Source: Rhizomicrobium sp. (GTDB lineage Bacteria; Pseudomonadota; Alphaproteobacteria; Micropepsales; Micropepsaceae). From it: a DNA stretch of 62,103 bases. The stretch is from assembly GCA_031291635.1 (NCBI GenBank), contig JARLIR010000068.1, positions 1 through 62,103 of the forward strand, written 5' to 3'. This document shows, one piece after another, positions 17,462-25,297 of the stretch. The position numbers and the translations under genes are program-made. The notes beneath the pieces are model-generated. The model was not told the origin of the DNA. It saw nothing but the letters and a program-made list of their open reading frames with translations, and did not search any database. Each line of letters opens with the position of its first letter. Position 1 is the first letter of the stretch.

Positions 17462-18574
17462 ATGAAACTGAAATCCATGCTTATCGGTTTGGCCGCTGCA
17501 GCGGTCATCACGGTTCCGGCCCTGGCGGCAGGCGGCATGAAGGACGCCTACAAAGACGCCTTCGTCATTGGCGCGGCGCTTAATGCCGGTGAGATCACTG
17601 GCAGCAACAAGCTCGCCGATCCCATTCTGGCCAAGCATTTCAATTCTATCTCGCCGGAAAACGATCTGAAGTGGGAGAAGATCGAGCCCAAAGAAGGCCA
17701 TTACGATTTTGCCGTGCCGGACGCTTATGTCGCCCTCGGGGAGAAGAACCACTTCTATACCGTCGGCCATGTTCTGGTGTGGCACAGCCAGACGCCAGCC
17801 TGGGTCTTCGAAGGCAAAAATGGCGGCCCCGCCACCAAGGAAGAGCTGCTGGCGCGGCTCAAGGAACACATCTTCACGGTGGTCGGCCGCTACAAAGGCA
17901 AGATCAAATCCTGGGATGTGGTCAACGAAGTCGTCGGTGATGACGGCAAGATGCGCCAGTCTCCCTGGTACAAAATCGGCGGCGAAGAGCTTTTCGTCAA
18001 AGCCTTTCAATGGGCCCATGAAGCCGATCCGGCCGCAGAGCTGACCTATAACGACTACAATATCGAAATGCCCTACAAGCGCGCCGAAGCCTTGGCTTTC
18101 GTCAAGCGTATGAAGGCAGCGGGCGCGCCGATCACCCAAGTCGGTATTCAGGGCCATTACACGCTGGATGTTCCCGACCTGAAAGATCTCGACGACACCA
18201 TCAGCGAATTCGCCAAGCTGGGCGTCAAGGTTGCCATCACCGAACTTGATATCGACGTGTTGCCGCGTCCCAATCTGGGCGCCACGGCGGACGTCGCCTT
18301 ACACCTCGCCGAAGACCCCAAGCTTAATCCCTATGTCAAAGGCTTGCCGGACGACGTGCAGAAGAAGCTAGCCGAACGTTATGGCACCGTCTTTGCCATC
18401 TGCCTCAAGCACAAGGATGTCATCACCCGCGTCACGCTTTGGGGCGTGACGGACGCTGACAGCTGGCACAATGGCTGGCCGATTCCGAACCGCACGGCGC
18501 ATTCGCTGCTGTTTGACCGCGCCGGCAATGCCAAGCTCGCCGTCGATGTTATCATTGCGGTGGCGAAGCGCTGA
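17462..18574 (+). CDS. GH10 endo-1,4-beta-xylanase, Sec-exported
   Basis: Endo-xylanase (370 aa) of family GH10. A Sec signal peptide (about 1-23, ending PALAA) sends it to the periplasm or outside. The acid/base is Glu156 in WDVVNEVV and the nucleophile Glu261 in ITELDID; substrate-site segments ENDLKWEKIEP (66-76) and GHVLVWHSQTPAWV (102-115) are intact. It is a single catalytic domain with no carbohydrate-binding module. GGAGGGAGAAAACG precedes the ATG. It is the last gene of the transporter-GH52-GH10 group, and its end overlaps the convergent CE15 gene by 23 bases. Confidence 0.95.
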   Translation: MKLKSMLIGLAAAAVITVPALAAGGMKDAYKDAFVIGAALNAGEITGSNKLADPILAKHFNSISPENDLKWEKIEPKEGHYDFAVPDAYVALGEKNHFYTVGHVLVWHSQTPAWVFEGKNGGPATKEELLARLKEHIFTVVGRYKGKIKSWDVVNEVVGDDGKMRQSPWYKIGGEELFVKAFQWAHEADPAAELTYNDYNIEMPYKRAEALAFVKRMKAAGAPITQVGIQGHYTLDVPDLKDLDDTISEFAKLGVKVAITELDIDVLPRPNLGATADVALHLAEDPKLNPYVKGLPDDVQKKLAERYGTVFAICLKHKDVITRVTLWGVTDADSWHNGWPIPNRTAHSLLFDRAGNAKLAVDVIIAVAKR

Positions 18575-19859
18575 AACGTGCCTTGGCGAAGCTGAGGAAA
18601 GTGGCCCAATTGGGCTGTGGCGTATGGCCGAAGGGATGCTGGCGAAAGCCGAGCGCTCCTTCGGTCAGGGCCGTTCCCAGCGGCGGGAATTGGTCTGTGC
18701 CGAGGTCTTTTTCGCCGAGCAAACGATAGACCGGACCAGCTGCGACCGCCGCCAGAAACATACCGCGCGGATCGACCCAGCCATCGCCCGCTTCTCTGGT
18801 GCCGCTGCCGATGAAGAGCGGGCGCGGAGCACACAGCGCGATCAATTCATGCGCATCGATGGGAAGATCGGCCACGGTTTTGGGGCCGCCATAGCGGACA
18901 AAATTTCCCGCCATCCAGTGATACTCGCCTTCACCGCTGAGATTCTCCAGGCGCTCGCCGAAATCGCGGCGCCACAGCTTGGCGCCGCCTGCGCCTGATG
19001 AGCTGATAAAGCCGACAGCAAGGCGCGGCTCGTAAGCCATCGCCACCAGCGCGGCCTTGCCATAACGCGAATGCCCAGCAACGGCGATGTGTTTGCCGTC
19101 GATGCGCGGATCCGTCAGCAAATCATCGATGGCCCGGCTGGTGCCCCAAGCCCAGGCGCGCAATGCGCCCCATTGCTCCGTTGTGCGTGGCCCTCCCTTG
19201 TTGGCAAGACCGATAATGCCTTCGCGCAGCTTTTGCGGATCGTCAGGCTGGATGGTGGTGGGGATCAGCTCGACATAACCCCAGCCAGCCGCCAGCACTT
19301 GCTCACGCCAATCGGGGCCTTGGCCCTCCGGCACAGGCATGTTCGCCCATTTGCCGGTCCAGGACAAAACGATCACGACGGGAACCGGACCCTTGGCGTT
19401 CGAGGGCAGGGTGACATCCATGGCAATGTCGACCGGAATTTGCGGCGCAGCCCGATTATCAACATGGCCGATGCGATGCTCGGTGGTGGCCGAAACGCCA
19501 TGCGGCACAGCGGTTTGGTGCTCCCACTGCACTGCCGGAAGGTTGGCCGGTATGCGCCCGTAAATCTCACGGTCGAACAAGGCCACAATCTCGGGGCGGC
19601 GTTTTTGCCACCACGCCGCTTTGGTTGTGACCAGCCTGCCGTCGGACAGCAGCAATGGATCGGGCAGCGGCAGCGAGCCGGCGCGCGCTTCGTCATAATT
19701 GGCGGCATTGGGAGCAGCCGGGTTATTGCCGTCGGCACCCGGACGCATGGCGGTGATGTGCAGTGTTTCCAGCATGCGCTGGTAATCGGAAGGTTCGGCC
19801 GCGGCCGTCGCGGCAAAAATGATCAAAATGCCGAGAGCACAGTATCCAGAGCGTCTCAT
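18552..19859 (-). CDS. CE15 glucuronoyl esterase, exported
   Basis: Predicted 4-O-methyl-glucuronoyl methylesterase (435 aa), which cuts ester links between glucuronoxylan side chains and lignin alcohols. A Sec signal peptide covers about 1-21. The catalytic Ser264 lies in GHSRYGK, the family's G-x-S-R-x-G-K motif with Arg265 as oxyanion residue, and His412 in FGHTPQP is the likely triad histidine; the acid residue was not placed. GGAKLWRRDFGE (291-302) and RPLFIGSG (346-353) also fit CE15. The start has only a weak upstream GGACGGACAG. It is divergent from the second GH10 gene with an operator-like site between them. Confidence 0.9.
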   Translation of the reverse strand: MRRSGYCALGILIIFAATAAAEPSDYQRMLETLHITAMRPGADGNNPAAPNAANYDEARAGSLPLPDPLLLSDGRLVTTKAAWWQKRRPEIVALFDREIYGRIPANLPAVQWEHQTAVPHGVSATTEHRIGHVDNRAAPQIPVDIAMDVTLPSNAKGPVPVVIVLSWTGKWANMPVPEGQGPDWREQVLAAGWGYVELIPTTIQPDDPQKLREGIIGLANKGGPRTTEQWGALRAWAWGTSRAIDDLLTDPRIDGKHIAVAGHSRYGKAALVAMAYEPRLAVGFISSSGAGGAKLWRRDFGERLENLSGEGEYHWMAGNFVRYGGPKTVADLPIDAHELIALCAPRPLFIGSGTREAGDGWVDPRGMFLAAVAAGPVYRLLGEKDLGTDQFPPLGTALTEGALGFRQHPFGHTPQPNWATFLSFAKARFSASPPQ

Positions 19860-19894
19860 GTGTCTGTCCGTCCGTTGAGCCCAAGCATGTTCGG

Positions 19895-19908
19895 TGATAC
19901 CGCTAACA
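19895..19908. promoter_or_regulatory. LacI-type operator-like site between CE15 and GH10 genes
   Basis: TGATACCGCTAACA matches TGNTANCGNTANCA at every fixed position. It is 36 bases from the CE15 start and 120 bases from the GH10 start, so one bound repressor could control both divergent promoters. An A-rich stretch with TATAAG lies just to the right (19931-19942). Confidence 0.65.
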
Positions 19909-20027
19909 GCCTAAACTGCTCCGCAGCAGAAAAAAATATAAGCGGTCCGGGAGGCGAACACCATGATGGGGCGAAGCGCCCCAATCGCGGCCTGGTTCCC
20001 GAATCGCAGCAAGAAAGGAACTCCGCG

Positions 20028-21242
20028 ATGGATGATTTTTCGCGCCGCCATTGTATCGCCCTTGGTCTAGCCGGGGCCGCGAGCCTTGCCGTTCCCGAGG
20101 CGCTGGCCGCACCAGTCAAGCATGCCGGAACGGCACCGGGTTCACTCAACGCCATCGCCAAAAGCCGGGGGCTGTTGTTCGGCTCGTCCATCGGCGAAGC
20201 CTCGACCAAAGGCGAGATCGCGCTCTTGCCCCCCGAGATCCTGGCTCAGCCCCGCCGCAAAGCCTCCTTCGCCGATGCCAAGGTGCGCGCGCTGACGGTC
20301 GAGCAATGCGGCATCATCGTGCCGGAGAACGAGCTGAAATGGTACGCGGTGCGTCCCGATCCCAGGACCTATGATTTCAGCAAGGCCGACACCATCATCC
20401 ATTTCGCCACCCGGAACGGCTTGCGTGTGCGCGGCCACAATTTGTTCTGGAATGCCATGCGGTGGACGCCGCAATGGGTCGCCGATTACGATTTCGGTAC
20501 GCGCCCGGCCAGCACCGCAGAGAAAATGCTGCGCGATCACATCACCAAGGTTTGCAAGCGCTACGGCAAGCGCATCTTCAGCTACGACGTCATCAATGAG
20601 ACCATTGATTCCAAGACCGGTGAGCTCGAAGCCACGCCCTTCAGCAAGATCCTGGGCTATAACGTGATCGACATCTGCTACCACGCCGCCAAGGAAGCGG
20701 CGCCGCATGCAGAGCTGGTTTATAACGATTTCCCGAGCTGGGGCCCCGACGGTACGCACCGCGCGGCTATTGTGAAGCTGCTCGAATATGCCAAGAAGAA
20801 GAACCTGCCGATCGACGCGCTGGGCGTTCAGGCCCATATCGGCTTCGGCGCCACTGGCGGCGGCCCCGGCAAAGAGCGCGATGAAGTGGCCTGGCGCAAA
20901 TTCCTCGATGACGTCACCGCGATGGGCTACGGCTTGTTGATCTCGGAATTCGACATCAACGACAAGACCTCGCCCACCGACGTTGCGACGCGTGATCAGG
21001 CCGTGGCCGATCTCGGCAAGGCTTGGCTCGACATCATGCTGAACTATCCGGCGATGCGTTATGTCATGGCTTGGGGGTTGGTCGACAAGTACTCCTGGCT
21101 GCAGGAGTTCATTCCGCGCGCCGATGGATTGCCGCAACGCTGTGCGCTTTATGACGACAACTACATGCCCAAGCCGCTGCGGGAAGCCTTTGCCGCTGCT
21201 TTTGCTGCTGCGCCGGTGCGTCCTGCCATCAAATATTCATGA
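20028..21242 (+). CDS. GH10 endo-xylanase with Tat signal (second copy)
   Basis: GH10 family enzyme of 404 aa. It starts with a twin-arginine signal (FSRRHCIALGLAGAASLAV, cleavage near ALAAP at 28), so it would be exported folded. Acid/base Glu191 is in YDVINETIDSKTGEL and nucleophile Glu307 in LLISEFDIND; NELKWYAVRPDPRTYDF (101-117) and GHNLFWNAMRW (136-146) complete the active site. The NETIDSKTGE and WGLVDKYSWL segments are shared with the next gene and differ from the first GH10, indicating a separate subfamily. An AGAAAGGAA ribosome-binding site fixes the start; the frame stays open far upstream but without family similarity. Confidence 0.93.
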   Translation: MDDFSRRHCIALGLAGAASLAVPEALAAPVKHAGTAPGSLNAIAKSRGLLFGSSIGEASTKGEIALLPPEILAQPRRKASFADAKVRALTVEQCGIIVPENELKWYAVRPDPRTYDFSKADTIIHFATRNGLRVRGHNLFWNAMRWTPQWVADYDFGTRPASTAEKMLRDHITKVCKRYGKRIFSYDVINETIDSKTGELEATPFSKILGYNVIDICYHAAKEAAPHAELVYNDFPSWGPDGTHRAAIVKLLEYAKKKNLPIDALGVQAHIGFGATGGGPGKERDEVAWRKFLDDVTAMGYGLLISEFDINDKTSPTDVATRDQAVADLGKAWLDIMLNYPAMRYVMAWGLVDKYSWLQEFIPRADGLPQRCALYDDNYMPKPLREAFAAAFAAAPVRPAIKYS

Positions 21243-21263
21243 GGTCGGCCTTGGCGGCCTTTG

Positions 21264-21293
21264 CCGAACGGTAGCAGCGGCAGTACCGTTCGG
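21264..21293. other. Perfect inverted repeat between two GH10 genes
   Basis: CCGAACGGTA and TACCGTTCGG form a perfect 10-bp inverted repeat with a 10-nt spacer. It could be an mRNA hairpin, a weak terminator (only TTT follows) or a protein-binding dyad. A degenerate operator-like sequence (CGATACCGTTGACC, 21297-21310) lies directly after it. Confidence 0.5.
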
Positions 21294-21320
21294 TTTCGAT
21301 ACCGTTGACCGGAGTTGCCT

Positions 21321-22628
21321 ATGAGCCCCCAGAAGAGCGACGACAAGAGCGCCGAGACAAGCCCACTATCGCGCCGCGACTGCCTGAATTGGGGCGCTGC
21401 GGCTGCGGCCTTGGGCGGGCTTTCTTCGGGAGCCCTGGCTGCCCCCCTGCATGAGAAAAAGCACGGACGCGGCCACGTCCATCACCACGCCCATTACCCC
21501 GTGGCTGGCACCGATCCGGAGTCCCTCAATGGCCTGGCCATGGCCAAAGGGCTCGCTTTCGGTTCCTGCTTGGGCGCGGCGGCCAAGACACCCTCCAAAC
21601 TCGCCAGCATGCAGCAGTTCAATCGGGCGCCCGCAGGCTTTGACGATCCGCAGATGCGGGCGCTCTTCATTGCTCAATGCGGCATTCTGGTGCCGGAAAA
21701 CGAATTGAAGTGGTACGCGCTGCGCCCCACGCCGAAAGGCTTCGACTTTTCCCGCGCCGACGAGTTGATGGCGTTTTGCGATCAGTACCAGCTCGCCATG
21801 CGCGGCCATACCTTGCTGTGGAACCGCGGGCGTTGGATGCCCGATTGGGTGGTCAATTACGATTTCGGCGCCAATCCCGTAGCCGAAGCCGAGCGCATGC
21901 TGAAGCAGCACATCAAGACGGTGTGCCAGCGCTATGGCGACCGCATTTTTGCTTATGATGTCGTCAACGAGACCATCGCCCCGCCGACCGGTGAGATGGA
22001 AGAATCGCCCTTCACCAAAGTCCTGGGGCCGGAGGTTATCGACCTCTGCTTCCATGCGGCGCGCGAAGCCGCGCCCCATGCCCAGCTGGTCTACAACGAT
22101 TACATGAGCTGGGGGCCTAAAGACGCCGCCCACCGCGCTGGTGTCTTGAAGCTGCTTGAGCGGCTCAAGAAGGCCAATGTGCCGATCGATGCGCTGGGTA
22201 TCCAGGCGCATGTCGGCTCCAATGGTATGGGCGCCGCTTCAAGTCTGGTCGGCGATGCGGATCTGCCGGAATGGAAGAAGTTCCTGGACGCGGTGACGGG
22301 CATGGGCCTTGATCTCGTCATCACCGAATTCGACGTCAACGACAAATATATCAATGGCACCTTGGCCGAACGCGATCGCGTTGTCGCCGATTATGCCAAA
22401 GCCTATCTCGATATCGTGCTCAGCTATCCGCAGTGCCGTTATATGATGGCCTGGGGACTGTCGGATAAGTATTCCTGGCTGCAGCACACCTCGCCGCGTC
22501 CCGATGGCTTGCCCAAACGCGTTCTGCCTTATGACGAAAAGCTTCAACCCAAACTGCTGCGCGACGCCCTTGTACAGGCCTTTGCGGCAGCCCCCGCCCG
22601 TCCTCTTTTGTCGATGAAACCCGCTTAA
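21321..22628 (+). CDS. GH10 endo-xylanase with Tat signal and His-rich linker (third copy)
   Basis: GH10 family enzyme of 435 aa. A twin-arginine signal is present (LSRRDCLNWGAAAAALGG, residues 16-33) after a hydrophilic lead. Just past the predicted cleavage site is an unusual histidine-rich stretch (about 44-59, HEKKHGRGHVHHHAHY). Acid/base Glu217 is in YDVVNETIAPPTGEM and nucleophile Glu336 in LVITEFDVND. Overall it parallels the upstream GH10 and is probably an old duplicate of it. GGAG at 21311 precedes the ATG at suitable distance; a TTG two codons upstream is less likely. Ten bases separate it from the next gene. Confidence 0.93.
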   Translation: MSPQKSDDKSAETSPLSRRDCLNWGAAAAALGGLSSGALAAPLHEKKHGRGHVHHHAHYPVAGTDPESLNGLAMAKGLAFGSCLGAAAKTPSKLASMQQFNRAPAGFDDPQMRALFIAQCGILVPENELKWYALRPTPKGFDFSRADELMAFCDQYQLAMRGHTLLWNRGRWMPDWVVNYDFGANPVAEAERMLKQHIKTVCQRYGDRIFAYDVVNETIAPPTGEMEESPFTKVLGPEVIDLCFHAAREAAPHAQLVYNDYMSWGPKDAAHRAGVLKLLERLKKANVPIDALGIQAHVGSNGMGAASSLVGDADLPEWKKFLDAVTGMGLDLVITEFDVNDKYINGTLAERDRVVADYAKAYLDIVLSYPQCRYMMAWGLSDKYSWLQHTSPRPDGLPKRVLPYDEKLQPKLLRDALVQAFAAAPARPLLSMKPA

Positions 22629-22638
22629 GGAGAAGACT

Positions 22639-23985
22639 ATGGCTAGCCGCAGACAGGTTTTGGGCGGCACCGCCGCCGCCATTTTGACATCCACTTGGCG
22701 CGCCCAAGCGGCACCAAAGCCTTATCGTGTCGGTGTCATCGGCGCGGGTTGGATGGGGCGTTGCGATGTGCTGGCCCTTATGCAAGTGGCGCCGGTGGAA
22801 GTGGTAGCGCTTTGCGATGTCGATCAGCTGATGCTGAAGGATTTCGTGCCGCGGGTGATGAACTTTCCTGACGCCGTGGTGCGGCAGACCAAGCCGCCCG
22901 CCGTCTATGCCGACTACCGCACCATGCTGGCGCGGCATCATTTCGATATCGTGATCGTCTCGACGCCGGATCATTGGCATGCTTTGCCCGCCATCGCGGC
23001 GATGAAGGCTGGCGCCCATGTCTATCTCGAAAAGCCGATCACCGTTGATGTGGCCGAAGGCAAGGCGCTGGTGACGGCAGCCCGCCATTATAATCGTGTG
23101 GTCCAAGTGGGAACCCAGCGCCGCGCTTCGCCGCCGCATGCCGAAGCCTGCAAGCTGGTGCGTGACGGCAAGCTCGGCAAAGTTGGGTTGGTGGAGCTGC
23201 AGGGCTTTTATCATCAGCGCAAGCCCCAGTTTGAGCCCGTTTCGACCCCGCCCAAGACCCTCGACTGGAATGCCTATTGCGGCCCGGCACCGCTGGTTCC
23301 TTATCGCGCCGACATTCATCCCGTCAGTTGGCGGGCGTTCCGCGAATTCGGCAACGGTTATATCGCGGACCTCGGCGTGCATTTCATCGACACGGCGCGC
23401 TGGATGCTGGGACTGTCCTGGCCGAAGCGGATTTTGTCGGAAGGCGGGGTCTACGTCGATAAGCTGAGCGCGGCCACTGTCGTCGATACCCAGACCGCCC
23501 AATGGGAATATGACGATTTGGTCTTCAACTGGCGCAATCGCGAATGGGGTGAGATCCCGGAAGGTCCGGGCGGCCCTTGGGGCGCGACCCTCTACGGCGA
23601 CAAAGGCACGTTGAGCCTGAGCTCGGTTGCTTATGAGTTCACGCCTTTGGATGGCGGCAAGAAGCTGTCGGGCAATCTCGACGCCGAAATTGCCAAGTTC
23701 CCGAATGATGCGAAGCTGTTGCCGATGGACCGCCAATTGGTGCCTCTGACACGACCCAACATGCGCGATTTTATCGGGGCCATCGAACAAACCAGGCGGC
23801 CGATTGCCGATGTGGAGGAGGGCTATATTTCCACTTCGACGGCGATCCTGGCCAATATGGCGATGGATTTGGGCCGACCGCTGCGTTGGGATGCCAAGAG
23901 CCAAAGCGTGATCGGCGATGACGAGGCCAACAAGCGCCTCCTGCGCCCCTATCGCGCGCCTTGGATTCATCCGGCAAGCGTTTGA
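22639..23985 (+). CDS. Tat-exported Gfo/Idh/MocA-family oxidoreductase
   Basis: NAD(P)-dependent sugar oxidoreductase family protein (448 aa). It begins with a short twin-arginine signal (MASRRQVLGGTAAAIL), as in periplasmic glucose-fructose oxidoreductase, which is exported with its nucleotide bound. The Rossmann motif GVIGAGWMG is at 32-40 and the family EKP motif at 131-133. DHWHA (111-115) and the C-terminal GFO domain (STPPKTLDWNAYCGPAP) match the exported subgroup. AAGGAGAAGACT precedes the ATG. Its substrate is unknown; location among xylanases suggests an oligosaccharide or uronic-acid reaction, but this is inference. Confidence 0.87.
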   Translation: MASRRQVLGGTAAAILTSTWRAQAAPKPYRVGVIGAGWMGRCDVLALMQVAPVEVVALCDVDQLMLKDFVPRVMNFPDAVVRQTKPPAVYADYRTMLARHHFDIVIVSTPDHWHALPAIAAMKAGAHVYLEKPITVDVAEGKALVTAARHYNRVVQVGTQRRASPPHAEACKLVRDGKLGKVGLVELQGFYHQRKPQFEPVSTPPKTLDWNAYCGPAPLVPYRADIHPVSWRAFREFGNGYIADLGVHFIDTARWMLGLSWPKRILSEGGVYVDKLSAATVVDTQTAQWEYDDLVFNWRNREWGEIPEGPGGPWGATLYGDKGTLSLSSVAYEFTPLDGGKKLSGNLDAEIAKFPNDAKLLPMDRQLVPLTRPNMRDFIGAIEQTRRPIADVEEGYISTSTAILANMAMDLGRPLRWDAKSQSVIGDDEANKRLLRPYRAPWIHPASV

Positions 23986-23996
23986 AAGGTCCTCTG

Positions 23997-25277
23997 ATGC
24001 GGCGCCAAGCTCTGATCGCGATTTTTGCTCTGGCGCTGCTCAGCGGTTGCGCCTCCTTGGGAGAACCGAAAACAGGTTCGGTCGATGCCGGCCAAGTCGA
24101 TGCGGCTCTAAAAAGCTTCACCGACAGCGGCAAGCTGGTTGGCGTCTCGGCACTGGTCACCAAAGACGGCAAAGAAGTCTATTACGGCGCCTTCGGCTAT
24201 GCGGACCGCGAAGCCGCGCGGCCGATGGCCCGTGATACCATCGTGCAAATCTACTCCATGACCAAGCCGATCACTGGCGTCGCCCTGATGACGCTGTGGG
24301 AGGCAGGAAAATTCAAGCTCGACGATCCGGTTGCCAAATACATTCCGGAACTGGCCAATGTGAAGGTCTATAGCGGCACCGATGCCTCAGGCGTGCCGAT
24401 TTTGGTGGCGCCCAACCGGCCCATGACGATCCGCGATTTGGCCCGCCATACCGCGGGCCTGACCTATTGCGGCAATGACAATCTTCCCGCCTTGAAAGCC
24501 CAATGCACCGCAGTCGATCCGCTGGCATTGGAAAACACCCTCGATCAATTCGCGCAGAAGCTCCGCACCCTACCGCTGGAATATCAGCCGGGCGAGAAGT
24601 GGCGTTACAGCTTTGCCGTGGACGTGCAGGCCCTACTGATCCAGCGGCTTGCGGGCGTGCCTTATGATCGCTACGTCCAGGAGCATGTGCTGAAGCCGCT
24701 GGGCATGACGCATACCGGTCTTTATGTGGCGCCGGAAAATCAGGCCAAGCTGGCGGCACTCTACGATTGGAATCCAGATGGTGCGCCGATAAGGCGGCCC
24801 GACGAAAAGGCTTTCCGGCTCAACACCCAGCATTGGCCGCTGACGCCAGGGGGTTATGGTCTGACCTCGACTTTGGGCGATTACACGCGCTTTGCCCGTA
24901 TGCTGCTCGGTGGCGGCGAATTGGACGGCGTGCGCATTCTCAAACCCGCCACCGTGCGCTTGATGTCGACCAGCGTACTCGATCCGGCAATCACCGAACG
25001 CATTTGGTTGCCGATTGATAAGGGCGAAGTGGGTTTCGGTATCGATTTTGCCGTGCGCACCGATCCGCCCAGCAAGCCGGAAGAAAAGGCGGGCGCGGTG
25101 GGCGAATTTTTCTGGGACGGGGCCGCTTACACATTGTTCTGGGTCGATCCCAAGAACAAACTCACCGCTGTGTTTTTTACCCAGCTGATGCCGTTCGGCA
25201 AAGTCCCGGCACAGAAGGCCTTTCGCGACGCGGTTTACCAAGGGGTTGATCCCTCCGCGCTGCCACCCAAACCCTAA
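23997..25277 (+). CDS. Serine-hydrolase lipoprotein (class C beta-lactamase/esterase VIII fold)
   Basis: Protein of 426 aa with the class C beta-lactamase-type serine hydrolase fold. The nucleophile motif S-x-x-K is Ser87-Met-Thr-Lys90, and Tyr204 in WRYSFAVDV is the likely second catalytic motif. A lipoprotein signal ends in LLSGC (Cys18), so it should be membrane-anchored. In this gene context it may be a family VIII carboxylesterase acting on acetyl or other esters of xylan rather than a resistance enzyme; that is inference. The ATG at 23997 is preferred because it begins the signal peptide and has GAAAGG upstream. It is part of the run from 20028 to 29710. Confidence 0.85.
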   Translation: MRRQALIAIFALALLSGCASLGEPKTGSVDAGQVDAALKSFTDSGKLVGVSALVTKDGKEVYYGAFGYADREAARPMARDTIVQIYSMTKPITGVALMTLWEAGKFKLDDPVAKYIPELANVKVYSGTDASGVPILVAPNRPMTIRDLARHTAGLTYCGNDNLPALKAQCTAVDPLALENTLDQFAQKLRTLPLEYQPGEKWRYSFAVDVQALLIQRLAGVPYDRYVQEHVLKPLGMTHTGLYVAPENQAKLAALYDWNPDGAPIRRPDEKAFRLNTQHWPLTPGGYGLTSTLGDYTRFARMLLGGGELDGVRILKPATVRLMSTSVLDPAITERIWLPIDKGEVGFGIDFAVRTDPPSKPEEKAGAVGEFFWDGAAYTLFWVDPKNKLTAVFFTQLMPFGKVPAQKAFRDAVYQGVDPSALPPKP

Positions 25278-25297
25278 GTCGATACGGAACAAGATAG

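Noticed and set aside
19071..20027. Open upstream extension of the second GH10 gene across the CE15 promoter
   Set aside because: The frame is open by chance through the antisense of CE15; the Tat signal, ribosome-binding site and family start all point to 20028.
23997..25277. Serine hydrolase considered as an antibiotic-resistance beta-lactamase
   Set aside because: It has the fold motif S-x-x-K but sits in a xylan operon, and its second motif is Y-S-F rather than the class C Y-x-N; resistance function is not supported.
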